A stretch of 64,000 nucleotides of DNA from an uncultured Prevotellaceae bacterium (lineage in GTDB: Bacteria > Bacteroidota > Bacteroidia > Bacteroidales > Muribaculaceae). The translations under genes were made by a program, and so were the position numbers. The stretch is taken from assembly GCA_900319525.1 (NCBI GenBank), contig ONOU01000001.1:62001-126000 (forward strand). The letters are read 5' to 3'. Positions 46,203-55,977 of this stretch are shown here, piece by piece; the first letter of the stretch is position 1, and the number at the start of each line of letters is the position of its first letter. The notes under the pieces were generated by a model that was not told where the DNA came from, did not search any database, and worked only from the letters and a program-made list of their open reading frames with translations.

Positions 46203-48821
46203 ATGCTTACTGCAAAAGAAATCCGAGAGACCTTCAAGCGTTACTTTGAGGAGCATGGACACCACATCGTGCCCTCGGCTCCCATGGTAATCAAGGACGA
46301 TCCCACACTCATGTTTACCAACGCTGGCATGAACCAGTTCAAGGACATCATCCTGGGCAACAAGCAAGCCCAGTGGCGCCGTGCCGCCGACTCGCAGAAG
46401 TGCCTGCGCGTGAGCGGCAAGCACAACGACCTGGAAGAGGTAGGCCACGACACCTACCATCACACCATGTTTGAGATGCTTGGAAACTGGTCATTTGGTG
46501 ACTACTTCAAGCATGAGGCCATTGACTGGGCATGGGACCTGCTGGTGAATGTGTACAAACTTGATCCCAAGAATCTCTATGCTACAGTCTTTGAAGGCGA
46601 TAACGCCATCGGGGTGAGTCGTGATGACGAGGCCGCCAAATTCTGGGAAGCACATCTGCCCCAGGATCACATCCTCAACGGGAATGCTCATGACAACTTC
46701 TGGGAGATGGGTGACACAGGACCCTGCGGTCCCTGCAGCGAGATCCATATCGACCTGCGCAGCGAGGAAGAAAAAGCCGCTGTGCCAGGTGCCTCGTTGG
46801 TCAACAAGGACGACCCCTTGGTGATTGAAATCTGGAACCTTGTGTTCATGCAGTACAACCGCAAGGTAGATGGTTCTCTCGAGCCGCTGCCCAACAAGGT
46901 CATCGACACCGGCATGGGTCTTGAGCGCTTGTGCATGGCTCTGCAAGGCAAGAAGTCAAACTATGATACTGACGTCTTCCAGCCGCTCATTGGCAAGCTG
47001 GGTGAGATGTGCGGCAAGAAATATGGCGACGACAAGGACGTGGACATCGCCATGCGCGTCGTGGCTGACCATGTGCGCACCATAGCCTTCTCGGTAGCCG
47101 ACGGACAATTGCCCAGCAATGCTAAGGCTGGCTACGTTATCCGCCGCATCCTGCGCCGTGCCGTGCGTTACGGCTACACCTTCCTGGGATTCCGTGAGGC
47201 ATTTATGTACCGCCTCATCGACACCTTGATTGAGGGCATGGGAGAGGCTTATCCCGAGATTAAGGCGCAGGCCGAACTCATCAAGCATGTGACTAAAGAG
47301 GAGGAAGATGCCTTCCTGCGCACCCTGGAGACGGGTATGAAACTCATAGAGAAAGTCATTGCCGACACCAAGGCCGCCGGAAAGACCGTCGTTGACGGCA
47401 AGGAGGCTTTCACCCTCTATGACACCTTCGGCTTCCCTCTGGACTTGACCGAGCTCATCTTGCGGGAGAACAGCATGACCGTCAACGAGGAGGAATTCAA
47501 CGTCGAGATGCAGAAGCAAAAACAGCGTGCACGCAATGCGGCTGCCGTCGAAGCCACCGACTGGGTAGAGCTCAAGGACGGCGTGACTGAGTTCGTGGGA
47601 TATGATCTCACTGAGTGTGATGTGAACATCCTGCGTTACCGCAAGGTGACTCAAAAGAATAAATCCTTCTACCAGATTGTGCTTGACCGCACCCCCTTCT
47701 ATGCCGAGATGGGTGGTCAGGTCGGTGACTGCGGCACCCTTACTCTGGGCGAAGAGGTCATCGAGGTGACCGACACCAAGCGTGAGAACAACCTGCCCGT
47801 TCACATTACCGCCAAGCTGCCGAGTGATGTGAACGCAACCTTCCATGCTGCAATTAACCTGGAGGCACGTCATGCAACAGAGTGCAACCATACCGCTACC
47901 CACCTGCTGCATTCAGCTTTGCGTCAAGTATTGGGCACGCATGTCGAACAGAAAGGCTCTTACGTGGATCCCTATACACTGCGCTTCGACTTCTCGCACT
48001 TCCGCAAGGTCACTCCTGAGGAAATCCGTCAGGTTGAGCATTTGGCTAACAAGATGATCCGCTCGTCAATCCAGCGTGAAGAACATCGCGATATGCCCAT
48101 CGACGAGGCTCGGCAGATGGGTGCTATGGCGCTCTTCGGCGAGAAGTATGGTGACCGCGTGCGTGTCATCAAGTATGGTGACTCCATCGAGTTGTGTGGT
48201 GGTACCCACGTGAGCAACACGGGTAACATCGGCATGGTGCGCATCGTCAGCGAGAGCAGTATCGCTGCCGGTATCCGCCGTATCGAAGCCGTTACCGGTG
48301 AGCGTGTCGAGATAATGCTGGACGATGTGCAGGATACCCTGGGCAAGGTCAAGGAATTGCTTAACAACGCTCCTGATGCTATCGCCGCGTTGCAGAAATC
48401 CCTCTCGGAGAATGCCGACCTCAAGAAGCAGGTGGATGACTACATGAAACAGCGCATCGCACTCCTGGCCAAGCAGCTCGTGGACGAAGCCAAGCAGGAA
48501 AACGGCATGACTGTCATCACCTTGACAGGCGAGCGCGTGCCTGACATCGTCAAGGGTGTCGCTTTGGCCCTTAAGGCCGATTGCCCCACGGCTACGGCAT
48601 TTCTTGCCGCTACCGAGTTTGAGGGGAAACCCATGTTGACCGTCATGCTCAGCGAGGACATCGTCAAGAGTGGCAAGAAGGCTGGCGACATCGTGCGCGG
48701 TGCTGCCAAGTGCATCCAGGGTGGTGGCGGTGGCCAGCCGCACTTCGCCCAGGCTGGCGGACGCAATCCGCAAGGCCTGAACGACGCCATGGTAGCCATG
48801 CGTCATGCTTTGGGTCTGTAA
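46203..48821 (+). CDS. alaS: Alanyl-tRNA synthetase
   Basis: 872 residues, normal for AlaRS. The class II core begins at residue 1 ([29 protein letters not shown]). The editing domain carries HTATH (H563, H567) and CGGTH (C665, H669), the zinc-binding editing site. The C-terminal oligomerisation domain ends in [14 protein letters not shown]. It charges tRNA-Ala and edits mischarged Ser and Gly. Monocistronic with a strong terminator. Confidence 0.98.
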   Translation: MLTAKEIRETFKRYFEEHGHHIVPSAPMVIKDDPTLMFTNAGMNQFKDIILGNKQAQWRRAADSQKCLRVSGKHNDLEEVGHDTYHHTMFEMLGNWSFGDYFKHEAIDWAWDLLVNVYKLDPKNLYATVFEGDNAIGVSRDDEAAKFWEAHLPQDHILNGNAHDNFWEMGDTGPCGPCSEIHIDLRSEEEKAAVPGASLVNKDDPLVIEIWNLVFMQYNRKVDGSLEPLPNKVIDTGMGLERLCMALQGKKSNYDTDVFQPLIGKLGEMCGKKYGDDKDVDIAMRVVADHVRTIAFSVADGQLPSNAKAGYVIRRILRRAVRYGYTFLGFREAFMYRLIDTLIEGMGEAYPEIKAQAELIKHVTKEEEDAFLRTLETGMKLIEKVIADTKAAGKTVVDGKEAFTLYDTFGFPLDLTELILRENSMTVNEEEFNVEMQKQKQRARNAAAVEATDWVELKDGVTEFVGYDLTECDVNILRYRKVTQKNKSFYQIVLDRTPFYAEMGGQVGDCGTLTLGEEVIEVTDTKRENNLPVHITAKLPSDVNATFHAAINLEARHATECNHTATHLLHSALRQVLGTHVEQKGSYVDPYTLRFDFSHFRKVTPEEIRQVEHLANKMIRSSIQREEHRDMPIDEARQMGAMALFGEKYGDRVRVIKYGDSIELCGGTHVSNTGNIGMVRIVSESSIAAGIRRIEAVTGERVEIMLDDVQDTLGKVKELLNNAPDAIAALQKSLSENADLKKQVDDYMKQRIALLAKQLVDEAKQENGMTVITLTGERVPDIVKGVALALKADCPTATAFLAATEFEGKPMLTVMLSEDIVKSGKKAGDIVRGAAKCIQGGGGGQPHFAQAGGRNPQGLNDAMVAMRHALGL

Positions 48822-48847
48822 GAGCCTATCAGGATCAGATCGATCTC

Positions 48848-48892
48848 ATGCCCGTTTTCACGCGTTATTGACGTGAAAACGGGCATTTTTTG
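48848..48892 (+). terminator. Rho-independent terminator of alaS
   Basis: ATGCCCGTTTTCACG (48848-48862) pairs perfectly with CGTGAAAACGGGCAT (48872-48886), followed by TTTTTTG. Confidence 0.9.
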
Positions 48893-48989
48893 CTTGGCAA
48901 ATGATAAAACCCTAAATCTGTTAACAACTCACAATTAGCTGTCATTGTTAAGTTTATATATACATTAGTAAAAAAAAGGGGCTAAACGG

Positions 48990-49020
48990 TTTATTATTTG
49001 GTGAAAAATTTCTATATTTG
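48990..49020 (+). promoter_or_regulatory. Promoter of the lysine-fermentation operon
   Basis: TTTA near 48990, 19 bp, then TATATTTG (49013-49020), 46 bp before atoD. It is the only promoter-like element I found before the whole 15-kb gene run. Confidence 0.55.
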
Positions 49021-49066
49021 CACCCATTATAAGACATAAACCGATATATTACAAAACATAAACATT

Positions 49067-49717
49067 ATGAACAAACAAATCACATTGCAGCAGGCCGTCG
49101 AGAAAGTACAGGACGGTATGACAATCATGTTTGGCGGTTTCTTGGGTAATGGCAGTGCCACCCAGATTATTGACGCCATTGTAGAAAAAGGTGTTAAAGA
49201 CCTCACCATCATCGCTAATGACACCGCCTATGACGAGGTGGCTCACGGCAAGTTGGTCAGCAACCATCAGGTAAAAAAGGCCATCGTTTCCCATACGGGT
49301 ACCAACAAGCAGACCGCACTCCAGAAGAATGAGGGCACCCTCATCGTGGAATACGTTCCCCAGGGAACTCTGGCAGAGCGCATCCGTGCAGCAGGCGCTG
49401 GCTTGGGTGGCGTGTTGACTCCCACTGGCCTTGGCACCATCATGGCCGATGGCAAGGAGATCATCAAGGTTGACGGCAAGGACTACTTGCTGGAGAAGCC
49501 CCTGCGTGCCGATATCGCTTTCTTGCGCGCCAACATCGTTGACGAGTTTGGTAACATGGTATTCCTGGGCACCACCAACAACTTCAATCCGCTGATGGCC
49601 ACTGCAGCCGACTATGTGGTTGTTGAGGCCGAGAAGCTGGTTCCCGTTGGCGAAATCGCTCCTGAGCACGTTCACGCTTCGGGTATCTACGTTGATGGCA
49701 TCTACGTCGAGAAGTAA
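49067..49717 (+). CDS. atoD: Butyryl-CoA:acetoacetate CoA-transferase, alpha subunit
   Basis: 216 residues of the CoA-transferase family I alpha type: MFGGFLGNGSATQIIDAI near residue 20, VEYVPQGTLAERIRAAGAG, and ADYVVVEAEKLV near the C-terminus. With AtoA it moves CoA from butyryl-CoA to acetoacetate, releasing butyrate. The beta subunit is nine genes downstream (58401), an unusual separation for this enzyme, although I recall Porphyromonas gingivalis having the same order. It is the first gene of the operon. Confidence 0.93.
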   Translation: MNKQITLQQAVEKVQDGMTIMFGGFLGNGSATQIIDAIVEKGVKDLTIIANDTAYDEVAHGKLVSNHQVKKAIVSHTGTNKQTALQKNEGTLIVEYVPQGTLAERIRAAGAGLGGVLTPTGLGTIMADGKEIIKVDGKDYLLEKPLRADIAFLRANIVDEFGNMVFLGTTNNFNPLMATAADYVVVEAEKLVPVGEIAPEHVHASGIYVDGIYVEK

Positions 49718-49790
49718 TTTAGCTGTCATTATTTAGGCAAGAGCTGATTTACTTAAAACCTGCAACTAAAAACTTAAAACTAAATAGAAC

Positions 49791-50180
49791 ATGGAATACA
49801 AAACAATGATCAGACTGCGCATGAGCGCAAAGGATGCACACTACGGTGGCAACTTGGTTGACGGTGCACACATGGTTCACCTGTTTGGTGACGTGGCTAC
49901 TGAACTGTTGATTATGCGTGACGGCGATGAGGGCCTCTTCTGCGCCTATGACAACATTGAGTTCCTGGCTCCCGTTTATGCCGGTGACTTCATCGAGGCC
50001 GAGGGCTGGATCGACCGCGAGGGCAACACCTCACGCCACATGATATTTGAGGCACGCAAGGTGGCTCAAGCCCGTCCCGACATCTCGGCATCTGCTGCCG
50101 ATATCCTCGACGAGCCCGTGGTCGTTTGCCGTGCATCAGGCACCTGTGTGACCCCCAAGGATTGCCAACGCAAGAAATAA
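49791..50180 (+). CDS. kal: 3-aminobutyryl-CoA ammonia-lyase
   Basis: 129 residues of hotdog-fold type: [21 protein letters not shown] at the start and [24 protein letters not shown] in the middle, matching Kal of the lysine pathway. It eliminates ammonia from L-3-aminobutyryl-CoA to give crotonyl-CoA. It lies between atoD and kce with AT-rich heptad repeats in both gaps. Confidence 0.93.
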   Translation: MEYKTMIRLRMSAKDAHYGGNLVDGAHMVHLFGDVATELLIMRDGDEGLFCAYDNIEFLAPVYAGDFIEAEGWIDREGNTSRHMIFEARKVAQARPDISASAADILDEPVVVCRASGTCVTPKDCQRKK

Positions 50181-50238
50181 GGTTTTAGGCGATAGTAATC
50201 ATACTTGCAACTTACAACAAAAAACTTAAAACTGAATA
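50181..50238 (+). repeat. Intercistronic heptad repeat, kal-kce
   Basis: Contains TTTTAGGCGATAGTAATCAT, then ACTTGCAACTTACAAC and AAAAACTTAAAACTGAATA. The AGGCGATA...CATACTT core recurs at 60790, 62030 and 62943. Confidence 0.65.
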
Positions 50239-51072
50239 ATGGATAAACTGATTATCACTGCCGCCATCTGCGGCGCCGAGGTTACCAAGGAGCAGAATCC
50301 CAATGTGCCCTATACCGTAGAAGAAATTGTACGCGAAGCCAAGTCGGCCGTTGACGCCGGAGCAGCTATCGTGCACCTGCACGTGCGCTGGGATGACGGC
50401 ACGCCCACTCAGGACCGTGCCCGCTTCCAGGAGTGTGAGGAGGCCATCCTCAAGGTGTGCCCCAATGTCATTCTCATCCCGTCAACCGGCGGTGCAGTGG
50501 GTATGACTCCCGACGAGCGCCTGCAGTCAACCGACACGACCCCACTTCCCGAGATGGCAACTCTCGATTGCGGTACCTGCAACTTTGGCGACGAGATCTT
50601 TGATAACACGATGCCCACGATGCGTGCCTTTGGCAAGCGCATGATGGAACGTGGCATCAAGCCTGAGTATGAGTGCTTCGAGATGGGTCACCTCGACACC
50701 ATCCTGAACATGGCCCGCAAGGGTGAGGTTCCTGGCAACCCCATGCAGTTCAACTTCGTGCTGGGCGTCCCCGGATGTACTCCTGCTACTGTAGCCAACC
50801 TATGCTGGCTCGTGAATGGCATTCCCGCAGGTTCGACCTGGACCGTTACGGGTGTAGGACGTCATGCTTTCCCGATGGCAGCAGCCGCTATCGCCATGGG
50901 TGGTAATGTGCGTGTGGGATTTGAAGACAACCTCTACCTCTCAAAGGGAGTCCTTGCCAAGAGCAATGGCGAGCTTGTCGAGAAAGTGGTTCGTATCGCC
51001 AATGAGCTGGGCCGTCCCATCGCTACCAGCGACGAGGCTCGTGAAATCCTCGGCTTACCCAAGCGCAACTAA
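50239..51072 (+). CDS. kce: 3-keto-5-aminohexanoate cleavage enzyme
   Basis: 277 residues of the BKACE (DUF849) TIM-barrel family. The zinc-binding HLHVRW (near residue 46-51) is present, with an early acidic residue in AAICGAEVTKEQNP, and VGRHAFPMAAAAIAMGGNVRVGFEDN at the C-terminus. It converts 3-keto-5-aminohexanoate and acetyl-CoA to L-3-aminobutyryl-CoA and acetoacetate. Its place next to kdd and kal makes the substrate assignment firm. Confidence 0.95.
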   Translation: MDKLIITAAICGAEVTKEQNPNVPYTVEEIVREAKSAVDAGAAIVHLHVRWDDGTPTQDRARFQECEEAILKVCPNVILIPSTGGAVGMTPDERLQSTDTTPLPEMATLDCGTCNFGDEIFDNTMPTMRAFGKRMMERGIKPEYECFEMGHLDTILNMARKGEVPGNPMQFNFVLGVPGCTPATVANLCWLVNGIPAGSTWTVTGVGRHAFPMAAAAIAMGGNVRVGFEDNLYLSKGVLAKSNGELVEKVVRIANELGRPIATSDEAREILGLPKRN

Positions 51073-51130
51073 AGTGTAGCAACAAAAAAACTAAAAAATA
51101 AACGTTTAACAATTAAACAAAATTAAAACA

Positions 51131-52204
51131 ATGCAGAAACACGGAAATAGATTCGGTACCCACCGAGTAATCGAGCCCAAGGGCATTCTTCCTCAGCCCG
51201 CCAACAAGTTGGACAACAACATGGACGAGATCTACGACAACGAGATCCTGATCGATGTACAGACGCTGAACATCGACTCAGCTTCGTTCACCGACATCCA
51301 CAACTATGCTAAGCAGCAGGCCAAGGATCCCAACAACGAGGCCGAGGTAATGGAGGAAATCAAGAAGGAGATGCTCCTCAATGTCGAGCTGCAGGGCAAG
51401 CACCGCAACCGCCGCACCGGTTCTGGCGGTATGCTGCTGGGTAAGGTTGAGAAGATTGGTGATGCCTTGAAGGGCAAGATCGACCTCAAGGAGGGCGACC
51501 GCATCGCTACTCTCGTTTCTCTTTCACTGACTCCGCTGCGCATCGACGAGATTCTCGAAATCCGTGCCGATGTTGACCAGGTGGACATCAAGGGTAAGGC
51601 TATCCTCTTCGAGAGCGGTATCTATGCCAAGATTCCCGATGACATGCCTGAGAAGCTCGCCCTGAGCGCACTCGACGTGGCTGGTGCTCCCGCACAGACC
51701 GCCAAGCTCTGCCAGTATGGCCAGAACGTGGTTATCCTGGGCGCAGGTGGCAAGAGTGGTATGCTGTGCTGCTACGAGGCCAAGAAGCGCGTAGGCGTTA
51801 CCGGTAAGGTGATTGGTCTTGCCAACAGCCCCAAATCGACCCAGCGTATCAAGGATCTCGGTTTCTGTGACGTCGTTGAGTGTGTTGCCGGCATGACCCC
51901 CGTTGAGGTTTACGAGCTGGTTTACAAGCTGACCGACGGCAAGATGGCCGACACTACCATCAACTGCGTGAACGTGCCCGACTGCGAGATGACCGCTGTA
52001 CTGTGCACCAAGGATGACGGCGTGGTTTACTTCTTCTCGATGGCTACCAGCTTCACCAAGGCTGCTCTGGGTGCTGAGGGTATCGGTGCCGACGTGAACA
52101 TGATTATCGGTAACGGCTACACCAAGGGCCATGCCGACTTCACCTTGCAGGAGCTCCGCGAGTGCCCCGAGCTGCGCAAGATTTTTGAGGAACTCTACGC
52201 TTAA
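51131..52204 (+). CDS. kdd: L-erythro-3,5-diaminohexanoate dehydrogenase
   Basis: 357 residues. It begins KHGNRFGTHRVIEPKGILPQ, typical of Kdd, and has a Rossmann-type segment NVVILGAGGKSGMLCCYEAK near residue 200. It oxidatively deaminates 3,5-diaminohexanoate to 3-keto-5-aminohexanoate with NAD(P)+. It lies 58 bp after kce and 17 bp before kamA. Confidence 0.95.
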   Translation: MQKHGNRFGTHRVIEPKGILPQPANKLDNNMDEIYDNEILIDVQTLNIDSASFTDIHNYAKQQAKDPNNEAEVMEEIKKEMLLNVELQGKHRNRRTGSGGMLLGKVEKIGDALKGKIDLKEGDRIATLVSLSLTPLRIDEILEIRADVDQVDIKGKAILFESGIYAKIPDDMPEKLALSALDVAGAPAQTAKLCQYGQNVVILGAGGKSGMLCCYEAKKRVGVTGKVIGLANSPKSTQRIKDLGFCDVVECVAGMTPVEVYELVYKLTDGKMADTTINCVNVPDCEMTAVLCTKDDGVVYFFSMATSFTKAALGAEGIGADVNMIIGNGYTKGHADFTLQELRECPELRKIFEELYA

Positions 52205-52221
52205 TCAATCATCATTTTCTT

Positions 52222-53505
52222 ATGGCTGAATCAAGAAGAAAACAGATGTTTCCTGATGTCACCGACGAGCAGTGGAACGACTGGAAGTGGCAGGTGAAAA
52301 ACCGTATCGAGACGCTCGATGAGCTCAAGAAGTATGTAAGCCTTACTGCCGAGGAAGAGGAGGGTGTAAAGCAGACCCTCAAAACCCTGCGCATGGCCAT
52401 TACTCCCTATTACTTGAGCCTCATCAATCCCGATGATCCCCACGATCCCATCCGCCGCCAGTGCATCCCCACGGGTCTCGAGACTCATCAGGCCGACGCT
52501 GATCTGCTCGATCCCCTGCATGAGGACGAGGATTCACCCACGCCCGGTTTGACCCACCGTTATCCCGACCGCGTGCTGTTCCTCATCACCGACATGTGCT
52601 CGATGTACTGCCGTCACTGCACGCGTCGCCGCTTTGCCGGCCAGACCGATAAAGAGTGTGGCGTTGACCGCATCGAGAAGGCGCTGGAGTATATCAGGAA
52701 CACCCCGACCGTGCGCGACGTCCTCCTCTCGGGTGGTGACGCGCTCATGGTGAGCGACAAGCGACTTGAGTACATCATCTCGGAACTTCGCAAAATTCCT
52801 CATGTCGAGATCGTACGTCTGGGCACACGCACTCCCGTCGTTTGCCCGCAGCGCATCACGCCTGAGCTCTGCAACATGTTGAAGAAGTATCATCCCATCT
52901 GGATCAATACCCACTTCAACCATCCCAACGAGGTGACTCCCGAGTCGAGCCGTGCATGCGAGATGCTGGCCGATGCCGGTATCCCCCTGGGCAACCAGAG
53001 CGTACTGCTGCGTGGTGTGAACGACTGCGTACACGTGATGAGGAAGCTCGTGCATGAGATTGTCAAGATCCGCGTGCGTCCTTACTATATCTATCAGTGC
53101 GACCTCTCAATGGGTCTGGAACACTTCCGCACTCCCGTGAGCAAGGGCATCGAGATCATCGAGGGCCTGCGCGGTCACACGAGCGGTTACTGCGTTCCCA
53201 CCTTCGTCGTTGACGCTCCTGGTGGTGGTGGCAAGACTCCCGTCATGCCTCAGTATGTCATCTCACAGGCTCCCGGCAAGGTTGTCTTGCGCAACTTCGA
53301 GGGCGTGATCACGACCTACACCGAGCCCACCGAGTATCACAGCGAGTGCAACTGCCCAGAGTGCCAGGCTGCACGCAAGCGTGAACAGGTCGCTGACGAC
53401 AAGGCTGTTGACGGCGTGATCTCACTGCTCGAGGGTGAGCGCATGAATATCGAGCCCAAGGCCTTGAAGCGTCACGAGCGCAACGAGATCCGTAACAAGA
53501 AGTGA
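52222..53505 (+). CDS. kamA: Lysine 2,3-aminomutase
   Basis: 427 residues. The radical SAM cluster is C126, C130, C133 (CSMYCRHC), one residue off the clostridial enzyme numbering. RRRFAGQTDKECGVD and a PLP-binding region (VPTFVVDAPGGGGKTP) follow. The C-terminal CNCPECQ motif is the zinc site of true lysine aminomutases. It converts L-lysine to L-beta-lysine, the first step of the pathway. It is followed by an 11-bp-stem hairpin. Confidence 0.97.
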   Translation: MAESRRKQMFPDVTDEQWNDWKWQVKNRIETLDELKKYVSLTAEEEEGVKQTLKTLRMAITPYYLSLINPDDPHDPIRRQCIPTGLETHQADADLLDPLHEDEDSPTPGLTHRYPDRVLFLITDMCSMYCRHCTRRRFAGQTDKECGVDRIEKALEYIRNTPTVRDVLLSGGDALMVSDKRLEYIISELRKIPHVEIVRLGTRTPVVCPQRITPELCNMLKKYHPIWINTHFNHPNEVTPESSRACEMLADAGIPLGNQSVLLRGVNDCVHVMRKLVHEIVKIRVRPYYIYQCDLSMGLEHFRTPVSKGIEIIEGLRGHTSGYCVPTFVVDAPGGGGKTPVMPQYVISQAPGKVVLRNFEGVITTYTEPTEYHSECNCPECQAARKREQVADDKAVDGVISLLEGERMNIEPKALKRHERNEIRNKK

Positions 53506-53523
53506 TAAGTTTTATCCGCTGGT

Positions 53524-53552
53524 CTGTGAAGTCGTTTCGCGCGACTTCACAG
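53524..53552 (+). other. Intercistronic hairpin between kamA and kamB
   Basis: TGTGAAGTCG (53525-53534) pairs perfectly with CGACTTCACA (53542-53551) around a 7-base loop, plus one flanking C-G pair. No T-run follows. It lies 28 bp before the GTG start of kamB. Confidence 0.8.
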
Positions 53553-53579
53553 GCCGTCGGGTAAATATGTGTCCTGGCA

Positions 53580-54593
53580 GTGCTCCCGTTCATCGACGAC
53601 ATATTGCGGTACGATAGCTTATCTATCGTGGGCTTGGAAAAGAATACCGGCAAGACCGAGTGCCTGAAGTATGTGCTCGACCGTTTGCCCGTAGAAAGCA
53701 AGCGCATCGCAGTGACATCGATTGGTATTGATGGGGAGACAGTGGATCAGGTCACCCGCACACAGAAGCCCGAAATCACCCTTCGTGAGGGCATGTACTT
53801 CGGTACCAGTGAGATGCACTATCGCCAACGTCGGCTGGTGTCTGAACTCATCGACGTGAGTGACGAGAACACTTCGCTGGGTAGGGTAGTGACCGCAAAG
53901 GCTATTACCGGAGGCAAAATTCTGCTATCGGGTCCGTCATCGGCAAGCAGCCTCAAACGATGGATGAGCGAGATGCATCGGCTCAACATCGATCTGGTGA
54001 TTATCGATGGTGCCTTGTCGCGAATGAGTTCGGCCTCGCCTGCCGTGAGCCAGTCAATGATTCTGGCGACAGGGGCAGCTTATTCGGCCAACTTGACTAC
54101 ACTGGTGAGTAAGACGGCTCATGTAGTGGATCTGATCAATCTTGATCTCACCAGCGAGGAGAACTACAAGACCCTCGCTCCGCTAGACAAGGGAGTCTGG
54201 TTTATCGACAAGAACGGTGTGCTTACTGGACTGGATGCCGTTACCTCATTGTCTCACGACATCCACTTCGAGGGAATGGAGAACTGCGCTACCCTTTATG
54301 TTGCCGGAGCGCTTGTTGACGGATTCCTCGAGAAAGTGAGAAAGAACAAGACGCTCAGGCAAGTGGAACTGGTAGTGCGTGATTTCACCAAGATATTTGT
54401 TTCACCCCAGCAGTTCAGACTCTTCCTCAAGACTGGTGGACGTATCTCAGTGCTGCAAAAGAGCAAACTCATTGCCGTCACAGTCAACCCGACATCACCT
54501 TCGGGCTATATCCTTGATTCTGATGTACTGTGCGGCAAACTTAGCGAAGCGATACAGCTCCCCGTATATGACCTTTTAAAAAACAAACAATAA
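53580..54593 (+). CDS. kamB: Lysine 5,6-aminomutase reactivase subunit KamB
   Basis: 337 residues from a GTG start (in-frame stop 18 bp upstream; no ATG available). The P-loop is GLEKNTGKTEC (K25), then an ATPase-like body (LVIIDGALSRMSSASPAV). By position and length this is KamB of lysine-fermentation clusters. With KamC it probably replaces inactive B12 in the 5,6-aminomutase using ATP; I base this on family names, not on direct motif proof. The GTG start and the hairpin before it may keep expression low relative to the mutase. Confidence 0.85.
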   Translation: MLPFIDDILRYDSLSIVGLEKNTGKTECLKYVLDRLPVESKRIAVTSIGIDGETVDQVTRTQKPEITLREGMYFGTSEMHYRQRRLVSELIDVSDENTSLGRVVTAKAITGGKILLSGPSSASSLKRWMSEMHRLNIDLVIIDGALSRMSSASPAVSQSMILATGAAYSANLTTLVSKTAHVVDLINLDLTSEENYKTLAPLDKGVWFIDKNGVLTGLDAVTSLSHDIHFEGMENCATLYVAGALVDGFLEKVRKNKTLRQVELVVRDFTKIFVSPQQFRLFLKTGGRISVLQKSKLIAVTVNPTSPSGYILDSDVLCGKLSEAIQLPVYDLLKNKQ

Positions 54594-54597
54594 GTCA

Positions 54598-55947
54598 GTG
54601 CAACTGAAGAATGTCATAGATTCGCCTTGCGGCATGCGCTTCATGCTAGATGAGCTGGAGCTGCAATCGGGCTATGCCCGCCGCTGGCTTCTCGATTCAC
54701 CCATGATGACCACGGGTGAGGAGATTGCCGCGTCCTATGACGAGTTGCACCGTTTCCACGACTTCATCAGTGAGGTCGATAGAACCCACATCGATACCAT
54801 CCTCTTCAAGTTACAAGGCTTGAAGGACATCCGCACAACAATACGCAATCTGGCCCAACATGCGGTACTCGACGACATTGAGCTCTTTGAGGTAAAACAC
54901 CTCGCCCTGTTGGCTACTGATGTCGATAGATTGCTGCAAGCCCATGGCATGGATAAGGTGGTGGAGATTCCAGCTCTGGACGAGGTCATCAGCATTCTTG
55001 ACCCCGACGGGATGAAGATTGCCACATTTTATATATATGACTCCTACTGCGCTCAGCTCAAAGACCTGCGAAGCCAGATGCGCCAGTACCCTGAACAGCA
55101 GGACGACCTCCTGTTACAGGCAGGAGAACTGGAGGAAGGCGTGCGCCGTGACCTGAGCGAGCGGTTACATCCCTTTGCGACAGCAATCGAGCAGGCTCAG
55201 ATTGCTCTGGCCCGTATCGACGTCAATCTGGCCAAGGCGATGCAGATAAGGCAGCTGCAGCTCACATTCCCCGAACTGTCACAGGACGGAACAAGCCGCT
55301 ATCAAGACATGTTCCACCCACAAGTCAAGACGGCCCTGATGCAGCGCAAGCGTGATTTCCAGCCCGTGGACATCACTTACGGCTTGCAGCCCACATTGAT
55401 TACAGGAGCTAACATGGGCGGCAAGACTGTGGTACTGAAGACGTTGACCCTGTGTCAATATTTATTCCAGTATGGTTTCGGCATCCCTGCGGCCATGGCC
55501 CGAATTGCCCTAAAAGACGAAATATACTTCTGCATCGGTGACGAGCAATCGGTCGAGAAAGGCCTCTCCTCGTTTGCTGCCGAGATGAAGAACATTGATG
55601 CTGTTATCAAGGCATCACGCATGAACAAGAAATTACTGGCGTTGATCGACGAGCCGGCACGCACAACCAATCCCACTGAGGGGGCGGCTCTCGTTACGGC
55701 ATTGCTCAAGGTGCTCAACGGCACTCATGTGAGCCTCGTGATGACAACGCACTATGATATAGAGCCGGGTGAGGCCCGTTGCCTCAGGGTAAAGGGCTTT
55801 GAGAACGGCGAGATGGACTACCGCTTGGTCGAGGTTCAGGATGGAGAGGTGCCGCATGAGGCGCTTAACATAGCTCAGAGCCTGGGCATCGACCCCGTGT
55901 GGATAGATACGGCAAGAAACCTGTTGGTGACAGGCCAAACGACATGA
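54598..55947 (+). CDS. kamC: Lysine 5,6-aminomutase reactivase ATPase KamC (MutS-like)
   Basis: 449 residues, GTG start, 4 bp after the kamB stop. The C-terminal half is a MutS-type ABC ATPase: TGANMGGKTVVLK (Walker A, K276), then IDEPARTTNPTEGAAL (Walker B). The N-terminal half is helical. MutS-like ATPases encoded beside B12 mutases are annotated as reactivases, and KamB plus KamC are thought to act together. The lack of mismatch-recognition domains argues against a true MutS. Confidence 0.88.
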   Translation: MQLKNVIDSPCGMRFMLDELELQSGYARRWLLDSPMMTTGEEIAASYDELHRFHDFISEVDRTHIDTILFKLQGLKDIRTTIRNLAQHAVLDDIELFEVKHLALLATDVDRLLQAHGMDKVVEIPALDEVISILDPDGMKIATFYIYDSYCAQLKDLRSQMRQYPEQQDDLLLQAGELEEGVRRDLSERLHPFATAIEQAQIALARIDVNLAKAMQIRQLQLTFPELSQDGTSRYQDMFHPQVKTALMQRKRDFQPVDITYGLQPTLITGANMGGKTVVLKTLTLCQYLFQYGFGIPAAMARIALKDEIYFCIGDEQSVEKGLSSFAAEMKNIDAVIKASRMNKKLLALIDEPARTTNPTEGAALVTALLKVLNGTHVSLVMTTHYDIEPGEARCLRVKGFENGEMDYRLVEVQDGEVPHEALNIAQSLGIDPVWIDTARNLLVTGQTT

Positions 55948-55977
55948 CAATCAATATATACTATATACTATTACGAT

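Noticed and set aside
54598-55947. A mismatch-repair MutS gene
   Set aside because: Only the ATPase part is present, with no mismatch-recognition domain, and it lies between kamB and kamD, so KamC is the better call.
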